Shown piece after piece: positions 34,433 through 45,899 of a stretch of DNA of 64,000 bases (positions are counted from its first letter, which is position 1; the number at the start of each line of letters is the position of its first letter). The notes beneath the pieces are model-generated. The model was given only the letters and a program-made list of their open reading frames with translations. It searched no databases and was not told where the DNA came from. The stretch lies in assembly GCA_963682025.1 (NCBI GenBank), contig OY821518.1, positions 125,388,800-125,452,799 of the forward strand, read 5' to 3'. Both the position numbers and the translations under genes were made by a program. This stretch comes from Cordilura impudica. Its lineage: Eukaryota > Arthropoda > Insecta > Diptera > Scathophagidae.

Positions 34433-35217
34433 ACAAGTAAGAAAATTATAGTCGGTCTAGACCGACTATACGATACCCTATACCATGCGTTTAGAAACCC
34501 TATCTCTTAGGCCCAACTAACTGGACATTGCAAATAAGCAAAAACCAAATTTGAGTTGGATTTTTATTAATTTTTTTGGCTGCAGATATGAAAAAGTTCA
34601 TATCGAATGATATATCTATAAAGGGACTAGGTCCAAAAATGGACCGATCCTGATCATGTTTGGTAAAGTCTCTTGTATTTTGCAAAAATATGTACAAACA
34701 AAATTTGAGAAGAATCAGTGCAATATTTTTGTTTTTTAATAGATTTAACTGAAGATCGGGAAGCAGCTCTATATGGGGTCAAAGGGAACATTTTTGGACT
34801 ACTCATTAGTGGATGTAATGAACGCATACAAACCCAATTTGAGTAAGATCTATATGACAATTTGGACCTTATGGCAATATATGTCGATTTCATATGGGTT
34901 ATTTGTATGGGGACTAGGTCTGAACATGGACCGATTCTCACCGATTTCAATAGCGTTCATCCCATGGCCGATAAAAGCTTATATACCAAATTTCATCAAA
35001 ATATATTCATATTTGCGACCTGCAGTTTGATTACAAGCTTTACATGGACACACAGACGGACGGACGGACGGACGGACGGACATTGTTAAATCAACTCAGA
35101 AAATGATTCTGATTCGATCGGTATAATTAAAGATGGGTCTAGGTCAAATATTTTTGGTTGTTACAAACAGCAGCACAAAGTCATTATACCCAAACCACAT
35201 AGTGGTATAGGGTATAA
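34433..35217 (+). mobile_element. Family 1 element, full length
   Basis: A 785-bp copy with intact 5' signature, the perfect 22-bp palindrome (34449-34470), a (GGAC)n array of five to six units near 35057-35080, and 3' catagtggtatagggtata. Flanks give no obvious target duplication. Confidence 0.93.
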
Positions 35218-36319
35218 TAAGTTATAACTTTTTATATAAAATGTTAAACCGTTTCCTACCCATATTAAGCAATATGTCCTTCGATAGGATAATTTTGAAG
35301 TTTCATCAAAATCGTTATTACGATGTACCGTATATTAGAAAATGTTGCGTAAAACCTGTTTTGGCCACCAACTGCAATTATGCAATTTTATATTGCAACA
35401 AAAGGCAATAAAGTACATTTTTCTTTTATCAGTTTAGTCATGAAATAATATCTTTAATTTGTACTCAAAAGTAATTAAATTAATTAAGACATCATTTTGA
35501 AAACTCCGTTTCAAACAAAAGAAATTTCTTGCTTTGAAACATCTATAATTTGCCTCAGATAGCTTCGCTACGAATGCCAACGGCCTGCTGAAGGACATGA
35601 ATAAAAAGAGAAATGGAATAGAAAACAAGCATGTTAAATGCAGATTAGTTTAAGTGAATAACAAAAACACTTGTACGCAACATTGGGTTATTTCAGAAAA
35701 TATATATATATTTTTTTTTTGTTTTTAATTTAACAATAACTGAATTTAATCTATGTTCATGTATCATATCTCACACATATAGCATGAGAGCATTATTCTT
35801 TAATTAAATTTTTTTCCATAATTTTCGTTCTTTTTCCTTAATGAAAATTAATCAATCCCAAAAACATGCAGTGTACATAAATTCATTTTTATATTTTTTT
35901 CCTATTTTCAAACTGATTAAATACCAAATAACAATTTATCTCTTAATTACTTAGCTTTTCTGTTCGTGTCATATCAGCAGCCAATCGTTATTAAACATAA
36001 ATGAAGCAGCATTCGGCTTTGTCGAACAGTGTAGTACACTTCACATAATTATTGGGGAACAAAAGAAAAAGCAATTTGAAAAATATTAAAAAGTTTTGTG
36101 AATATCCCATGTATTCAGAAAGAAATTAAAAAAATATTTTTTTGATTAAATATTAATTCATATTTTTCGCATGTACTTCGTTATTTTATTTTAGCCGAAC
36201 AAATTCAGCAGGCAGAATATGTATGAAATAGAATACGAGTTGATCTAGAGAAACTGGGAGAAACGCATAATCAGCCGTACGGTGGGAAGATAGTCGGCCA
36301 GCTTTTTTTACGCGTCTGA
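35218..36319. other. AT-rich non-coding stretch
   Basis: No recognised transposon or exon. A small possible stem (cattcggctttgtcgaa, about 36010) resembles a DINE 5' hairpin but lacks the rest of the element. Confidence 0.45.
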
Positions 36320-36518
36320 CGGTGGTCCCACAATAACCCGACCTGATGTATAGACGGCGGCTGTAGATAATAAAAAAAATACCTTTGTAAAAAGTGGCAA
36401 CCCATTAAAAACGTGTTTTAAGTTTCAAGGCGTCACGTTGTTTCGCATTATTTGTATGCCTTCTAAAATAAACAATCTCAGTGAATTTGTTAACATGGAA
36501 AAAATTGGTCAGCGTTAG
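36320..36518 (+). mobile_element. mariner 5' fragment
   Basis: Contains a mariner-like terminus (ggtggtcccacaataacccg, compare gggcagtcccagaacaaccc at 9989), the 5' untranslated region, and the start of coding VNMEKIGQR at about 36490-36518, where it ends abruptly at a retroelement. Confidence 0.78.
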
Positions 36519-38112
36519 AGTGGTTTTTATCCCCAAAGCGAGAAAGACAAACCATAATACCGCAAATAACTATAGACCTATCAGTCTATAATTTTTACTG
36601 AAAACCTTGGAGAGATTGGTAGATGTCTATGTTAGAAGTAAGCTCACACCGGTCAACTTTTGTAAAGCTCAAGAAGCATACCTCAAGGGAAGGTCGGTAG
36701 GTGCGATTTTATGCCTTGGGGGGCGACTGAGGACGCCCTTCGCTATAAGAAATATGTTTGGCTTCTTTTTTGGATGCGAAAGGGGTGTTCAATCGATCCT
36801 AAAAGCTTTAGATAATACGGTCACGGATACCCTATGGACGGCCAATATGCTGAAGAGCAGGGTGATAAAATAGGAAGCGAAAGAAGGTGGTGACGTGGGG
36901 TCCACAAGGAGGAGTTATATCTCCTCTTTTGTGGAATCTGGTTATCAATAAAATCCTCCAATCTTTCGACAAAACGGACACCAATGTGATCGCCTATGCT
37001 GGTGACATTGTGCTTCTGGTAAGAGGTAGATTCCTATCAACGATCAGTGACCTCATGGAGTCGGCATTTGGCAAACTCGTGAAATGGGCAAGGTTAAACG
37101 GTCTGGAGGTCAACCCTCCTAAAACCGAGTTGGTTCTCTTTACCAGAAAGACAAAGATACCTGAGTTCAGTCATCCAAGACCGATGGCAAGACTTTGGTA
37201 TTATTATGTACTCTAAATTCACTTGGTCGAGTAACATAGAGGAAAGAACTAAGAAAGCATTATGTACTTTCTACACCTGCAGGAGAACGTATGGCAGAAG
37301 ATGGGGTCTCAAATCGCAGATCATCCACTGGATGTATTGTACGAAATTGGGACCTATTTTGACTTACGGTAATCTTGTGTGGTGAAAAGCTGTGAACGTA
37401 AGGGCCAGACTGTCTAGACTCGTGAAGGCAAAGAGATTGGCCTGTCTGGGCATCTCCAGAGCTATTAGAACAACAATTCAGGCGGGACTGGAGGTTATGC
37501 TGAACATCATGCCTATTGATGTTTTCATCAAGAGCACGGCGGCGAAAGTGGCTCCCTGCTTAAGAGCTGGAACAAAGCTCTTGGAGACACAATCCTACGG
37601 ACAATGGACAGGTCACAAATTGATCGGTAAACCGATTATATGTCATCGGTGATGAACTTTGGGGTTAATTTCACGATTTAAATACCGATTAGGGAAGACT
37701 GGGCCACAGACTCTGTCATAGACAGGGCTGCGATCTCAGTTTAAATTGATGGTGCGAAAATGGTAGAGGGTAAGGGGTCAGGGGTCTACTCTGAGCAACT
37801 TATATTCAGGTATCTTGGAGAATCCCTGACAAATATAGCATTTTTCAGGATGATATTCAAGCAGTTCTCATAGCAGCGAATAAAATTCTGGAGCGGCATA
37901 TGGATCCTACGACCATCAATATTTTCGGCGACAGTCTTGCTGCTCTGAAAGCTCTGAAATCGAGGACAGTGTGTGAGGGAATGTATCAGGTCCCTCGACT
38001 AATCCAGCGACATACCGTGGGGCTAATTTGGGTTGCAGGACATAGTGGGGTCAAAGGAAAACAGTGGACTGAAATGGGAGAATCGTGTCCAAAAAAGGGT
38101 AAGACACTTCCA
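36519..38112 (+). pseudogene. RNase-H-bearing non-LTR retrotransposon fragment
   Basis: Decayed ORF2-type coding. VFIPKARKTNHNTANNYRPI marks the start of the RT. A stop is followed by TLERLVDVYVRSKL and later VTWGPQGGVISPLLWNLVIN (36889 on). The catalytic box reads IAYAGDIVLL instead of the expected YADD, so one catalytic aspartate is replaced by glycine. Then LVKWARLNGLEVNPPKTELV (37078 on), then after a frameshift the TYG..VW block and RLSRLVKAKRLACLGISRAI (37405 on). An RNase H domain follows: GAKMVEGKGSGVYSEQL (about 37752), INIFGDSLAALKALKSR (37915 on) and LIWVAGHSGVKGKQW (38020 on). The clade is an RNase-H-containing one (I/R1/LOA-like; not resolved). The 5' half with endonuclease is missing. 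Many frameshifts. Confidence 0.87.
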
Positions 38113-38450
38113 TCTGCATTCAAGGTTATGGCGTCTGTTTCTTTGGGATGCCCATGGGATAATTTTTGTTGATTATCTTAAAAAAGGAAAGCCAATCAAC
38201 GGCGAGTATGCACCAGTTGACATAACCACTATTGCGGTAGCCAAAGTCCATAAATTAAAGTTGGAATTGCTTCATCACGCATCTTATTTCAAACTTGATA
38301 GCTATTTTAAGGAGCTAAACAGTTCCTACTATATACGGGGTATCGAACCTATTGAAAATCACTGAGAAAAGTGTATCGAGCTAAAAGAAGATTATGTTGA
38401 GAAATAAAGAATATTTTTTTCCAATTTTTTTTTTTTGTCAAGTAACAATG
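38113..38450 (+). pseudogene. mariner transposase C-terminal fragment
   Basis: Directly after the RNase H domain, the frame switches to mariner: LWDAHGIIFVDYLKKGKPIN (from about 38138, the block with the second catalytic Asp), then a deleted join to KLKLELLHHASY, then FKELNSSYYIRGIEPIENH, a stop, and EKCIELKEDYVEK ending near 38388. This is the typical mariner C-terminus. Paired with the fragment at 36320-36518 it suggests the retroelement sits within a former mariner, but roughly residues 8-200 are missing from both parts. Confidence 0.85.
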
Positions 38451-38482
38451 TTAACGGATTTGACATAACAGTTACATATTAT

Positions 38483-38785
38483 TTATGCAAGCTTCACATA
38501 CTAGCAGAAGATTTGTGAGGAATGATTGTCCAATTGCTTCGGATCTAGCAGCTGTAGAATTAGAGCTACTGGAACTCCAAGAAGATGAAGGTTTGAAGCA
38601 AGTCAAACAGAATAATTGTTCAACCATTGACATTTGGAAACAAGTTCCGGAACAGAAATATCCTAAAACCAAAGATTGTGCACTCACACTAAGACCTATT
38701 TTCGGTACTTCGTATTCTTGCGAGTCATTGTATTCAACACTTATATTTGCTAAAAATAAGTATCTATCTATATTAACTGGAAAAC
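38483..38785 (+). pseudogene. hAT transposase C-terminal (dimerisation) fragment
   Basis: The open frame from 38485 contains AAVELELLELQEDEGLKQ, then IDIWKQVPEQKYPKTKDCAL and IFGTSYSCESLYSTLIFAKN, then YLSILTGKLL. The W..VP..KYP and FGT.Y.CE..YS..... K.K.RS.LT pattern is the C-terminal dimerisation region of hAT transposases of the SCAND3/ZBED5 type. No upstream hAT domain is present. The frame then runs into unrelated sequence. Confidence 0.8.
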
Positions 38786-38789
38786 TGTT

Positions 38790-39100
38790 AGTCTACAATT
38801 GAATCCTCTAGATCTTCCTTCATATCCTTTGAGACTAGCATTAATTAAGTTACCTACTCTTAAAAGCAAAAGGACTATTTTGAACGCGTCTTTCGTGCAT
38901 AATGCGAGTCATGGAGATGTTTGTTCTGAATTCCTTCTGATACCACTCAATGTTCCTCATCGAATGACTTGTCACTGTCAACCACTTTGTATTCCGTTTT
39001 TTCGCACAAATTAGCTAATGCGGATTCGTTAAGGATCTGTTAAGGATTTGTATCAACTTATGGATTATTCTACAAACATAAATATCATTAAATGTAATAT
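38790..39100 (+). pseudogene. Third Jockey-like C-terminal fragment
   Basis: DLPSYPLRLALIKLPTLKSK, RTILNASFVHNASHGDVCSE and FLLIPLNVPHRMTCHCQPLC (38808-38990) match the conserved C-terminal segment also seen at 32294-32480 and 33238-33420. The last residues, IPFFRTN then NADSL in another frame, and a final INIIKCNI complete it. Only the extreme 3' end of the element survives. Confidence 0.8.
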
Positions 39101-39109
39101 TATATTGTA

Positions 39110-40030
39110 AAGGGTGATTTTTTAAAAGCTATAGGAAAGTTTTCCAAAAAAAAAACACATAAAATTCAGAAAACTGCATGAAGTCTTTATTTGAATCTAT
39201 AGTACGGTCCATATAATTTAATGTTTGAAGTTTATTTCATGCAAATGTTGACCGTGACTGCGCCTCAAATGGTCCAACCGCTTAGTCCAATTTTGGCATA
39301 CTCTTTCCAACATTTCGGCCGGTATCTCACGAATAAATGCTTCAATGTTGTCTTCCAATGCGTCAATTGAAGCGGGATTGTCTGTATAGATATGAGCTTT
39401 AACATAGCCCCACAAAGAATAGTCTAAAGGCGTTAAATCGCACGATCTATGCGGCCAATTGACCGATCCCGAATGTGAAATAAAATGTTCACCGAACTCG
39501 CCTCTCAATAAGTCCATTGTTGCGCGTGCTGTGTGGCATGTGGCACCGTCTCGTTGAATCAACATATCATGCAAGACAAGCTCTTGCATTTTGGGCAAAA
39601 AAAAGTTGGATATCATCCACGTTGTTGAGTAACAGAGGCCCAATTGCTGCGAACGGCGACGAATCGATAATTGATGGTCATCATTAAAACTGGCCAATAC
39701 AGCTACGATATTTTCTTCAGTTCGCACTCTACGTAAGTGGTTTAATGTCCAACACTGTAAATTTGATGCGAAATTTAGTCACAATAGCGCGAATAGCCGC
39801 TTCATGGGTCGATTAAACTGCCCATAAAATGGAAGAAGCGCGCGATGAACTTTCTTAACAGAGCACGCATTTTGATAATAAAATTCAATAACTTACAAGC
39901 ATTGTTCGTTTGTAAGACGATTCATGGTTAAATTATAGACCAAACTGAAGATGTTTGACAATGAAACAAAACACGAAACGTGCGTCAGCTGTTTAAACCA
40001 GTGTTGCCAAAAAGATAAAGATATTTAAAC
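39110..40030 (-). mobile_element. mariner-superfamily element, internally deleted
   Basis: One terminus is at about 39110, agggtgattttttaaaagct, a sequence I recognise as the end of a widespread insect mariner-type element. The other lies near 40030 after gtgttgccaaaaagataaag. The coding strand is minus. At about 920 bp it lacks roughly 450 bp of coding by comparison with the protein family. Confidence 0.78.
39218..39925 (-). pseudogene. mariner-type transposase with central deletion
   Basis: Minus strand. MNRLTNEQCL, a stop, then VIEFYYQNACSVKKVHRALL and PFYGQFNRP (about 39925-39800) form the N-terminus. After a frameshift, the 169-residue open frame 39727-39218 starts RTEENIVAVLASFNDDHQLS, SIRRRSQQLGLCYSTTW, and jumps directly to MISNFFLPKMQELVLHDML. 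The skipped part holds the first catalytic block. The rest is well kept: QRDGATCHTARATMDLLRGE (second Asp), CDLTPLDYSLWGYVKAH (third acidic position), and a C-terminus ending HGQHLHEINFKH. The clean in-frame join suggests a deletion derivative rather than random decay. Confidence 0.9.
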
Positions 40031-41355
40031 TCTTAAGTTTCCATTGTTAACAATTTAATAATTTTATATAATATTTGTATCGTTATAAATAGTCTGGAAT
40101 AATTAAATCCATAGACTTAAATAAATAAATAAAATTGTCGCCAAAACAATGAATCAACATAGGAGTAACATTACAAATTAAAAAAAAGCCTGATTGCTCA
40201 GCCATGTATCCCAATTTTGGAGGTGTTACAAATGGATTCCAATGCCTATATACGTATCTACATCGCATAGAGTGAAGGGTACACAAATATGTATTATAAA
40301 ATTCCATCAATAATAGAACATTGAAAAAACTTATAGAATATATGAAATCACATGTAATTTATCCATGTCAAGTAGTTGGTGATTATATTGAATACATTTG
40401 AAGGTGGGTGTTATTGTAGTGAACAAGCTTGAGAGCTGCTTATCTTAAAAAAAAACTGAAACATAATGTATCAAAGAAATGAAAATTTTGAATCTAACTT
40501 TTAATTGCTGTTGTTAAAAGCAGCTGTACAACAATTGAAGAAAGAAAGAAAACAACTTAAATAGATATAAAAGTGGTGCAACCTGATAAGCTAAATTAAT
40601 CGTAGCACTTAAAACAGAAGAGAAAAAAAGCAGAGTGAGACAAACCAAAGGGTTAAATTTTTATTTAAAATGTTTTTTTTTTTTTTGATATCGATTAACC
40701 GATGAAAAAATGAATTGTTTGTCAATCTATATGTAATAGTTTGTAATTAATTTTTGTTGTTGTCATTTATAACATGAAGATAATTGTATTACTGTTTTAT
40801 TTGTCTTTATTAATTAATAAATGTTTCGTTCTTATCTTTTATTAACTTAAAACTAATGCTTAAAGTATTTTCATCCAGAATACTACAATCATTGCTTTTG
40901 GCGCCGCAAATTTTGCAGTCTTTGTGTAAATTATTTCACTATAAATGAACTCACAGAAAAGTCACATAGCAAAAAATTTATTTTTTAAATATTATTTATT
41001 ACTGATTGATTGCATTACTTAGAGTGATTGCATTCTTTAAATAACTACACATTGAAAACAGATCTTTGGCAACAGGCGGAGCTATTTAGTTTATATTTTT
41101 TCCCAGAGGCTTCAACAAATTCGATTGTCACAACACATTTTCTTTGGCTATATCTAAAGCAGTGGTTCTAAAACGGTGTTCCACGGATAATTTGTGTTGC
41201 GCAACGTTACCCCGGGTGCTCCGCAAAACGAATGTCAACAAATATTTAAAACTGTTGCACATACCCACTCATCTTTAATTTATGTGGTACTTGGCGTGTA
41301 TATATGAGTTAACAGCGTTTGAGAAATTTTCGTTGTTCTTAAATCCAAAAAAAAA
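40031..41355. other. AT-rich non-coding stretch
   Basis: No recognised coding relic or multi-copy repeat. Nothing supportable. Confidence 0.5.
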
Positions 41356-42142
41356 ACAAGTAAGAAAATTATAGTCGCTCTAGACCGACTATACGATACC
41401 CTATAGCATGCGTTTAGGTCCTGCTAATTAGATATAGAAAATAAGCATAAACCAAATTTGTTATTAATTTCTTATTAATTTTTTTGGCTGCAAATATGAA
41501 AAAGTTCATATCGGGCGCCATATATATATGGGGACTAGGTCGAAAAATATACCGACCCTGACCATATTTGTCAAAGTCACTTATATTTTGAAAAAATATA
41601 TACAAGCCAAATTTGAGAAAAATCTGTGCAATATTTTTGTTTTTTGATAGATTTTAGTGAAGATCGGGAAGCAGCTCTATATGGGGCCTATGAATAAGAA
41701 TTGTCCTAAAGGGTCTATTTTTGGGCCACTTATTAGCGGATATAATAAACATATAAAAACCCAATTTGAATGAGATCTATATGATAATTTGGATTTTATG
41801 GCAATTTATGTCGATTTCATAGGGGTCATTTGTATGGGGACTAAGTCTGAACATGGACCAAATTTCGCTAGTTTCCACAGCGTTCATCCTGTGGCCGACA
41901 AAGGCTTATATACCAAATTTCATTAAAATATATTCATATTTCCGACCTGTAGTTTGATTACAAGGTTTACATGGACACACAGACGGACAGACAGACGGAC
42001 GGAAGAACATCGCTAAATCGACTCAGAAGGTGATTCTGAGTCGATCGGTGTAATAAAAGATGGGTGTAGGTCAAATATTTCTGGTAGTTACAAATAGCAG
42101 CACAAAGTCATTATACCCAAACCACATAGTGGTATAGGGTAC
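41356..42142 (+). mobile_element. Family 1 element, full length, diverged
   Basis: 5' acaagtaagaaaattatagt, a palindrome with one mismatch (gtcgctctagaccgac), a GACGGACAGACAG array near 41980-42000, and 3' catagtggtatagggtac. A small deletion near 41420 removes part of the usual ccctatctcttaggcccaac. Confidence 0.9.
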
Positions 42143-42715
42143 AAAAATATCAAGTAGGCCGTGCAAACCCAAATCTAATCAAGCAAGCTAAAAGTTTTTA
42201 TTTTCGAGTTGAACGTCGTTATATAGATACAAATTTTAGCGTACTTTAATAAAAACTAGCGAGCGCAATTTATAGGAAATTTTAAAATAAACTTCATTAA
42301 ATTGTGAGTTTTTAAATAAAATGTATTAAATTTCATTATAAATATTTATTGAACACACAGAAGATACATAAATGGGTTTGTTAATAATTAATTTTATAAG
42401 AGCCTAAAGGTATCAATCAACTTTAGCCACTTCATAAAGACATACACAGCATTGTATAGTTCTTTATTTGAAACTTAAATATGTGTTTTTTGCAGAGTTC
42501 AGAAAAAAAACACACACTGAATAAAAAACTCGTACATATATGTAAACAAACATAACTTAGACCAACACACACATATTTTTATTTTCATATCAATTATGTT
42601 TGTTTTTAAATTTTCTTCGGTGCCAAACACAATCATGACTTGTGTTCGTTTTAATATTTCGTTATTTCGATCACACATAAACCACACATATTCGAGTGTT
42701 GCTTTATTTGAAGTT
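42143..42715. other. AT-rich non-coding stretch
   Basis: No recognised feature before the minisatellite. Confidence 0.4.
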
Positions 42716-42965
42716 CGTGTTCTGGTACGTGTACTGAAAAAAAGCAGAACATGTACAATAAACCGGTTCGAGTTCAGTTATATTTTAAGTCGTGTTCTGG
42801 CTCGTGTACTAAGAAAAAACAGAACATGTACAATAAACAGGTTCGAGTTCAGTTATATTTTAAGTCATGTTCTGGCTCGTGTACTAAGAAAAAATGGAAC
42901 ATGTACAATAAACAGGTTCGAGTTCAGTTATAATTTAAATTCGTGTTCTGGCTCGTGTACTGCGA
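42716..42965 (+). repeat. 75-bp minisatellite, about 3.3 units
   Basis: Units start at 42716, 42791, 42866 and 42942 (cgtgttctggctcgtgtac and variants; each holds aacatgtacaataaac and gttcgagttcag). The 75-bp period is a multiple of three, so two plus-strand frames stay open and repeat a 25-residue unit (RTCTINRFEFSYIL in one frame). Coding is not supported by any start context or family. Confidence 0.92.
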
Positions 42966-43199
42966 AAAATTGAAACATCAATCCGATACATCCGGATAAA
43001 AACGACGACAATTGTTTCAACCAAATAAATTTTATTGACCCTTTTTTATGACTTATGTTGCAAATTGTTTACAATTGTCAAATATTTTAAAATTTTATTG
43101 GCCATTTTTTTGTGATTTACGTTGAAATTATTTACAATTGTTTTTATTGACTGGTTTTTATTTTAATAAAATATGGTAACAAAATACTTAAGACACAAA

Positions 43200-43730
43200 A
43201 ACTGCACACTGCACTTAAATCTTTCTTGCAGGTTTCAATCAGACATGTAAATGTCTTATTCATGGTTATGAATAAACGCAAAAACTTGGCTTTATTGTGG
43301 TGAAACATCGCCAAAGATTCTATTGGAACATCTTCAAGACACAATTTTTGTTCTATTGTGAGCAAACGCACCACTCATCTTGCGGACAGCTTTGTCATCT
43401 CGAAATATGTGACGTAGAGCCCTTTCGAAATGCCTGTCTTTTTAGCTAGCTGAAGCATCTTCAGGCGACGAACATCCAACCCCATTTTGTGGATTTTTTT
43501 TACCATTTCTGGCGTGACGTGACAATTTGTCGATTACTACGGTGTTCGTCTTGGCAGGTCGTACTGCCTCGTTTAAACTCAGCCACCCAATATTTGACAG
43601 TAGTAAACGAAGGAGCTGACTTCCCCAGAGTAGAATCAAGCTCGGTTTTAATACTGGTTGGATTGAGACCTTTCAAATGAAAGTATTGAATTACATAAAG
43701 TTGCAAATTTTTTTCATGTTAACAAATTCG
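43200..43730 (-). pseudogene. mariner transposase N-terminal half
   Basis: Minus-strand frames give QLYVIQYFHLKGLNPTSIKT, ELDSTLGKSAPSFTTVKYWV and AEFKRGSTTCQDEHRSNRQ (43706-43500), then TPEMVKKIHKMGL-like coding in a shifted frame (about 43530-43450), and then LLTIEQKLCLEDVPIESLAM and FHHNKAKFLRLFITMNKTF (43368-43250). The usual MDET at the first catalytic site has become MNKT, so that aspartate is lost. Coding fades after 43230 and no C-terminal domain is present. It is closer in sequence to the expected mariner consensus than the copy at 10020-10982. Confidence 0.88.
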
Positions 43731-43765
43731 CTGAGATCGTTTGTTTTGATGGCTAAAAAAAATCA

Positions 43766-44127
43766 TGTAAGTCCGATCACAGGGGAGATGTGTAAACATC
43801 TAATAACTAAAGATTTTTTATGTCACATTTTTAAAATCGAACAGAAAGCGTCATCTATGTATCACTTATAGCAAACAACTGCAGGGACTTTGGTTGTACT
43901 TGTGGGGTTGTTGAATTATGTATATGTTATACGTTTATATTATGAAATTTTTGTCGTTTTACAGCAAAGGGTTGTTGAATTAGCTGACACAATCTTATAT
44001 CATAATTTTTTCACCAATTCCATCATAAGTTACACCGATTTGTCCTACGTGAGCTATGTGAGCTCACATGTATTATGAAATATAAATTTACCCCCCTCCG
44101 CAAATAGATGTTTACATATCAAAAATA
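43766..44127 (+). mobile_element. Short repeat (family K) inserted in mariner leader
   Basis: Begins near tgtaagtccgatcacagggg and gatgtgtaaacatcta (43789-43804), and ends with tagatgtttacatatcaaaa (44107-44126). The inner motif at each end is an inverted pair. Both ends match the outer ends of 51050-52455 in the opposite orientation. It separates the mariner leader from the mariner terminus. About 360 bp, no coding. Confidence 0.75.
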
Positions 44128-44494
44128 CTAAAAGTCGTGCCGCTTTTCATCAAATTATTTTTCTAACTACTACTGCCATCATTACGTCAGTTCGTGTTGT
44201 TCTTGAACTTCCTTCATACAATAAAAAAAAAATAATAAAAGACATATCACATGATATTGAGAAAGTGGTCAATAATAAACTTGCCAAAAAATATTTCGCT
44301 TTGCTAATTTTTTAGTTGCATTCGTTTGCATCAGCAGAGAGCTTACGAAACATACAACAGGGAATAAAAATTTAAATGCACTGCCACATATTTAGAAATT
44401 CAAAAATATCGTAGGACTTCTGCCTAGGAATTTGTGTACAGATGCATCATCAATGGCGAGATCCATTAAAGGATATGTTGCACTTGCAAATGAA

Positions 44495-45480
44495 ACAAGT
44501 AAGAGTGTTAAATTCTGTTGTGCCGACTCTCTGTTACCCTACCCCTTCGTTCTATACACAATACTATAACCAAGATTGTCAAAACTTGAAAAAAAGGCTA
44601 GATTTCGAATTATAATGGCCAGAGTTTTGTTGTTTAAAATTAACTAGCAGATTTCAGCCCTTGAAATTCAAGTGCAAATTCCAGGAAATTTTATTTTTCA
44701 TTAAATAAAGACCCAAAAAGTATGCAAATCAATTATAGCCAATTCACAAAGCAACACAAAAACCAAACTCATTTTGATTACAAACACATTATCAAATTTA
44801 ATAAACACACACATAGCATTGTATAATTTTATGTATGTGTTAGTAGCAACTTTAAATGCAATTGACTCAAAATAAAGGAAAAAATTAGAAATCTGTAAAT
44901 CTGCAAAACGGCAAAAGAGAAATACCTTTCAAATAACATACGTTTGGGCAAAATCGGGAAAAAACGGTAGAACAAAACATCAGTCACAAGAAATCGCCTG
45001 GCCTATTAGTATTAAAGATGAGATAATTAAGACAATTTTAGATAATTTCGTACAATTATTAAATGGAATGAGCATATATTTAAATACATATTTACTATTA
45101 CATTTTTTGTTCTTTTTTTTGTTTAATAGCACCCTTTTTTTGTTCTTGTTTATCAAATCGCTGATACATATCTACAAGTATGTGCACACGTTCTCTTCGT
45201 ATAAACATTTTCCAATATTTTAAGTTTTTGTATATCATTCCTCACCTATTTGGTTAAGAGGTTCGAAATGGAATAAAACTGCTGCAGATAATGACGATTA
45301 TTTTAAGCCTAAGTAATGTGACTAACTTGACCTATTGTGGACAGGAGAATGTTTTCAACAGACAGACGGAAATCGCCAGATCGACTTACTCTTTTGTAAG
45401 GATCAAGAATATATACAGTTTATGAGGTCTTCGAAATTTATTGCGATGAGTTACAAATAGATTTACAAACTGGAGGATAA
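44495..45480 (+). mobile_element. Family-2-like (DINE-1-like) element with Helitron inside
   Basis: 5' acaagtaagagtgttaaatt with a small stem (attctgttgtgccga) and ttaccctacccc. The 3' part has agacagacggaaatcgccag, then ggatcaagaatatatacagt, then gagttacaaatag and ggaggataaaaa (to about 45480), the order seen in DINE-1/mini-me elements. The Helitron at 44644-45018 lies within it. Confidence 0.72.
44644..45018 (-). mobile_element. Non-autonomous Helitron (family H), copy 4
   Basis: On the minus strand it starts TCTTTAATACTAATAGG and ends CTGCTAG. Minus-strand flanks are A before TC and T after CTAG. Internal blocks match the other copies. 375 bp. Confidence 0.87.
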
Positions 45481-45899
45481 AAAAAATCAAATATCCTAAC
45501 TACACTCTGTTTTCGACATCGGGAAGCTTTAGTTTCGAAAACAGTGTCAAAACCATATTAATCAGCATTGGATAAGGTTGTACAGATAGTAAATCATATA
45601 AGATCAGGCAGGCAGGCAAGCGTTTTTAAACAACTTTGTATATCTATGAAAGCTCAATATGAAAGCTTACTTTTGCACTCTGCAATAAGATGATTGTTTT
45701 GCGGTAAAGTTCTATGCCGTTGATTGGAGCTCAAAGATGTGTTGTATCAAAAAGAGAGCTGTGAATAAATTTATTAAAGGTCTTGAAAATGATATTTGGT
45801 GTGCGAAATTGATATTTTTAAATACTTAAATACTCACTGAATACAAGAATTCAACTGATAAACGAAAATTTTAAAACATCGATGTAAAAAATCGATAAA
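45481..45899. other. Unassigned spacer with a small hairpin
   Basis: An imperfect stem (actctgttttcga near 45504 with tcgaaaacagtgt near 45536) is visible. Otherwise AT-rich with no assignment. Confidence 0.4.

Larger units (their letters stand above)
43200..44185 (-). mobile_element. mariner element split by a short repeat
   Basis: Minus-strand mariner. The 5' terminus and leader are at about 44130-44185 (complement of gccgcttttcatcaaattat, compare gccacttttcaccaaagtaa at 11023), then a 360-bp foreign block (43766-44127), then leader and coding 43765-43200. The 3' half is missing. Confidence 0.82.

Noticed and set aside
36010..36030. A further DINE-like 5' hairpin (cattcggctttgtcgaa)
   Set aside because: No sub-terminal block, GTCY array or 3' end nearby; too short to call.
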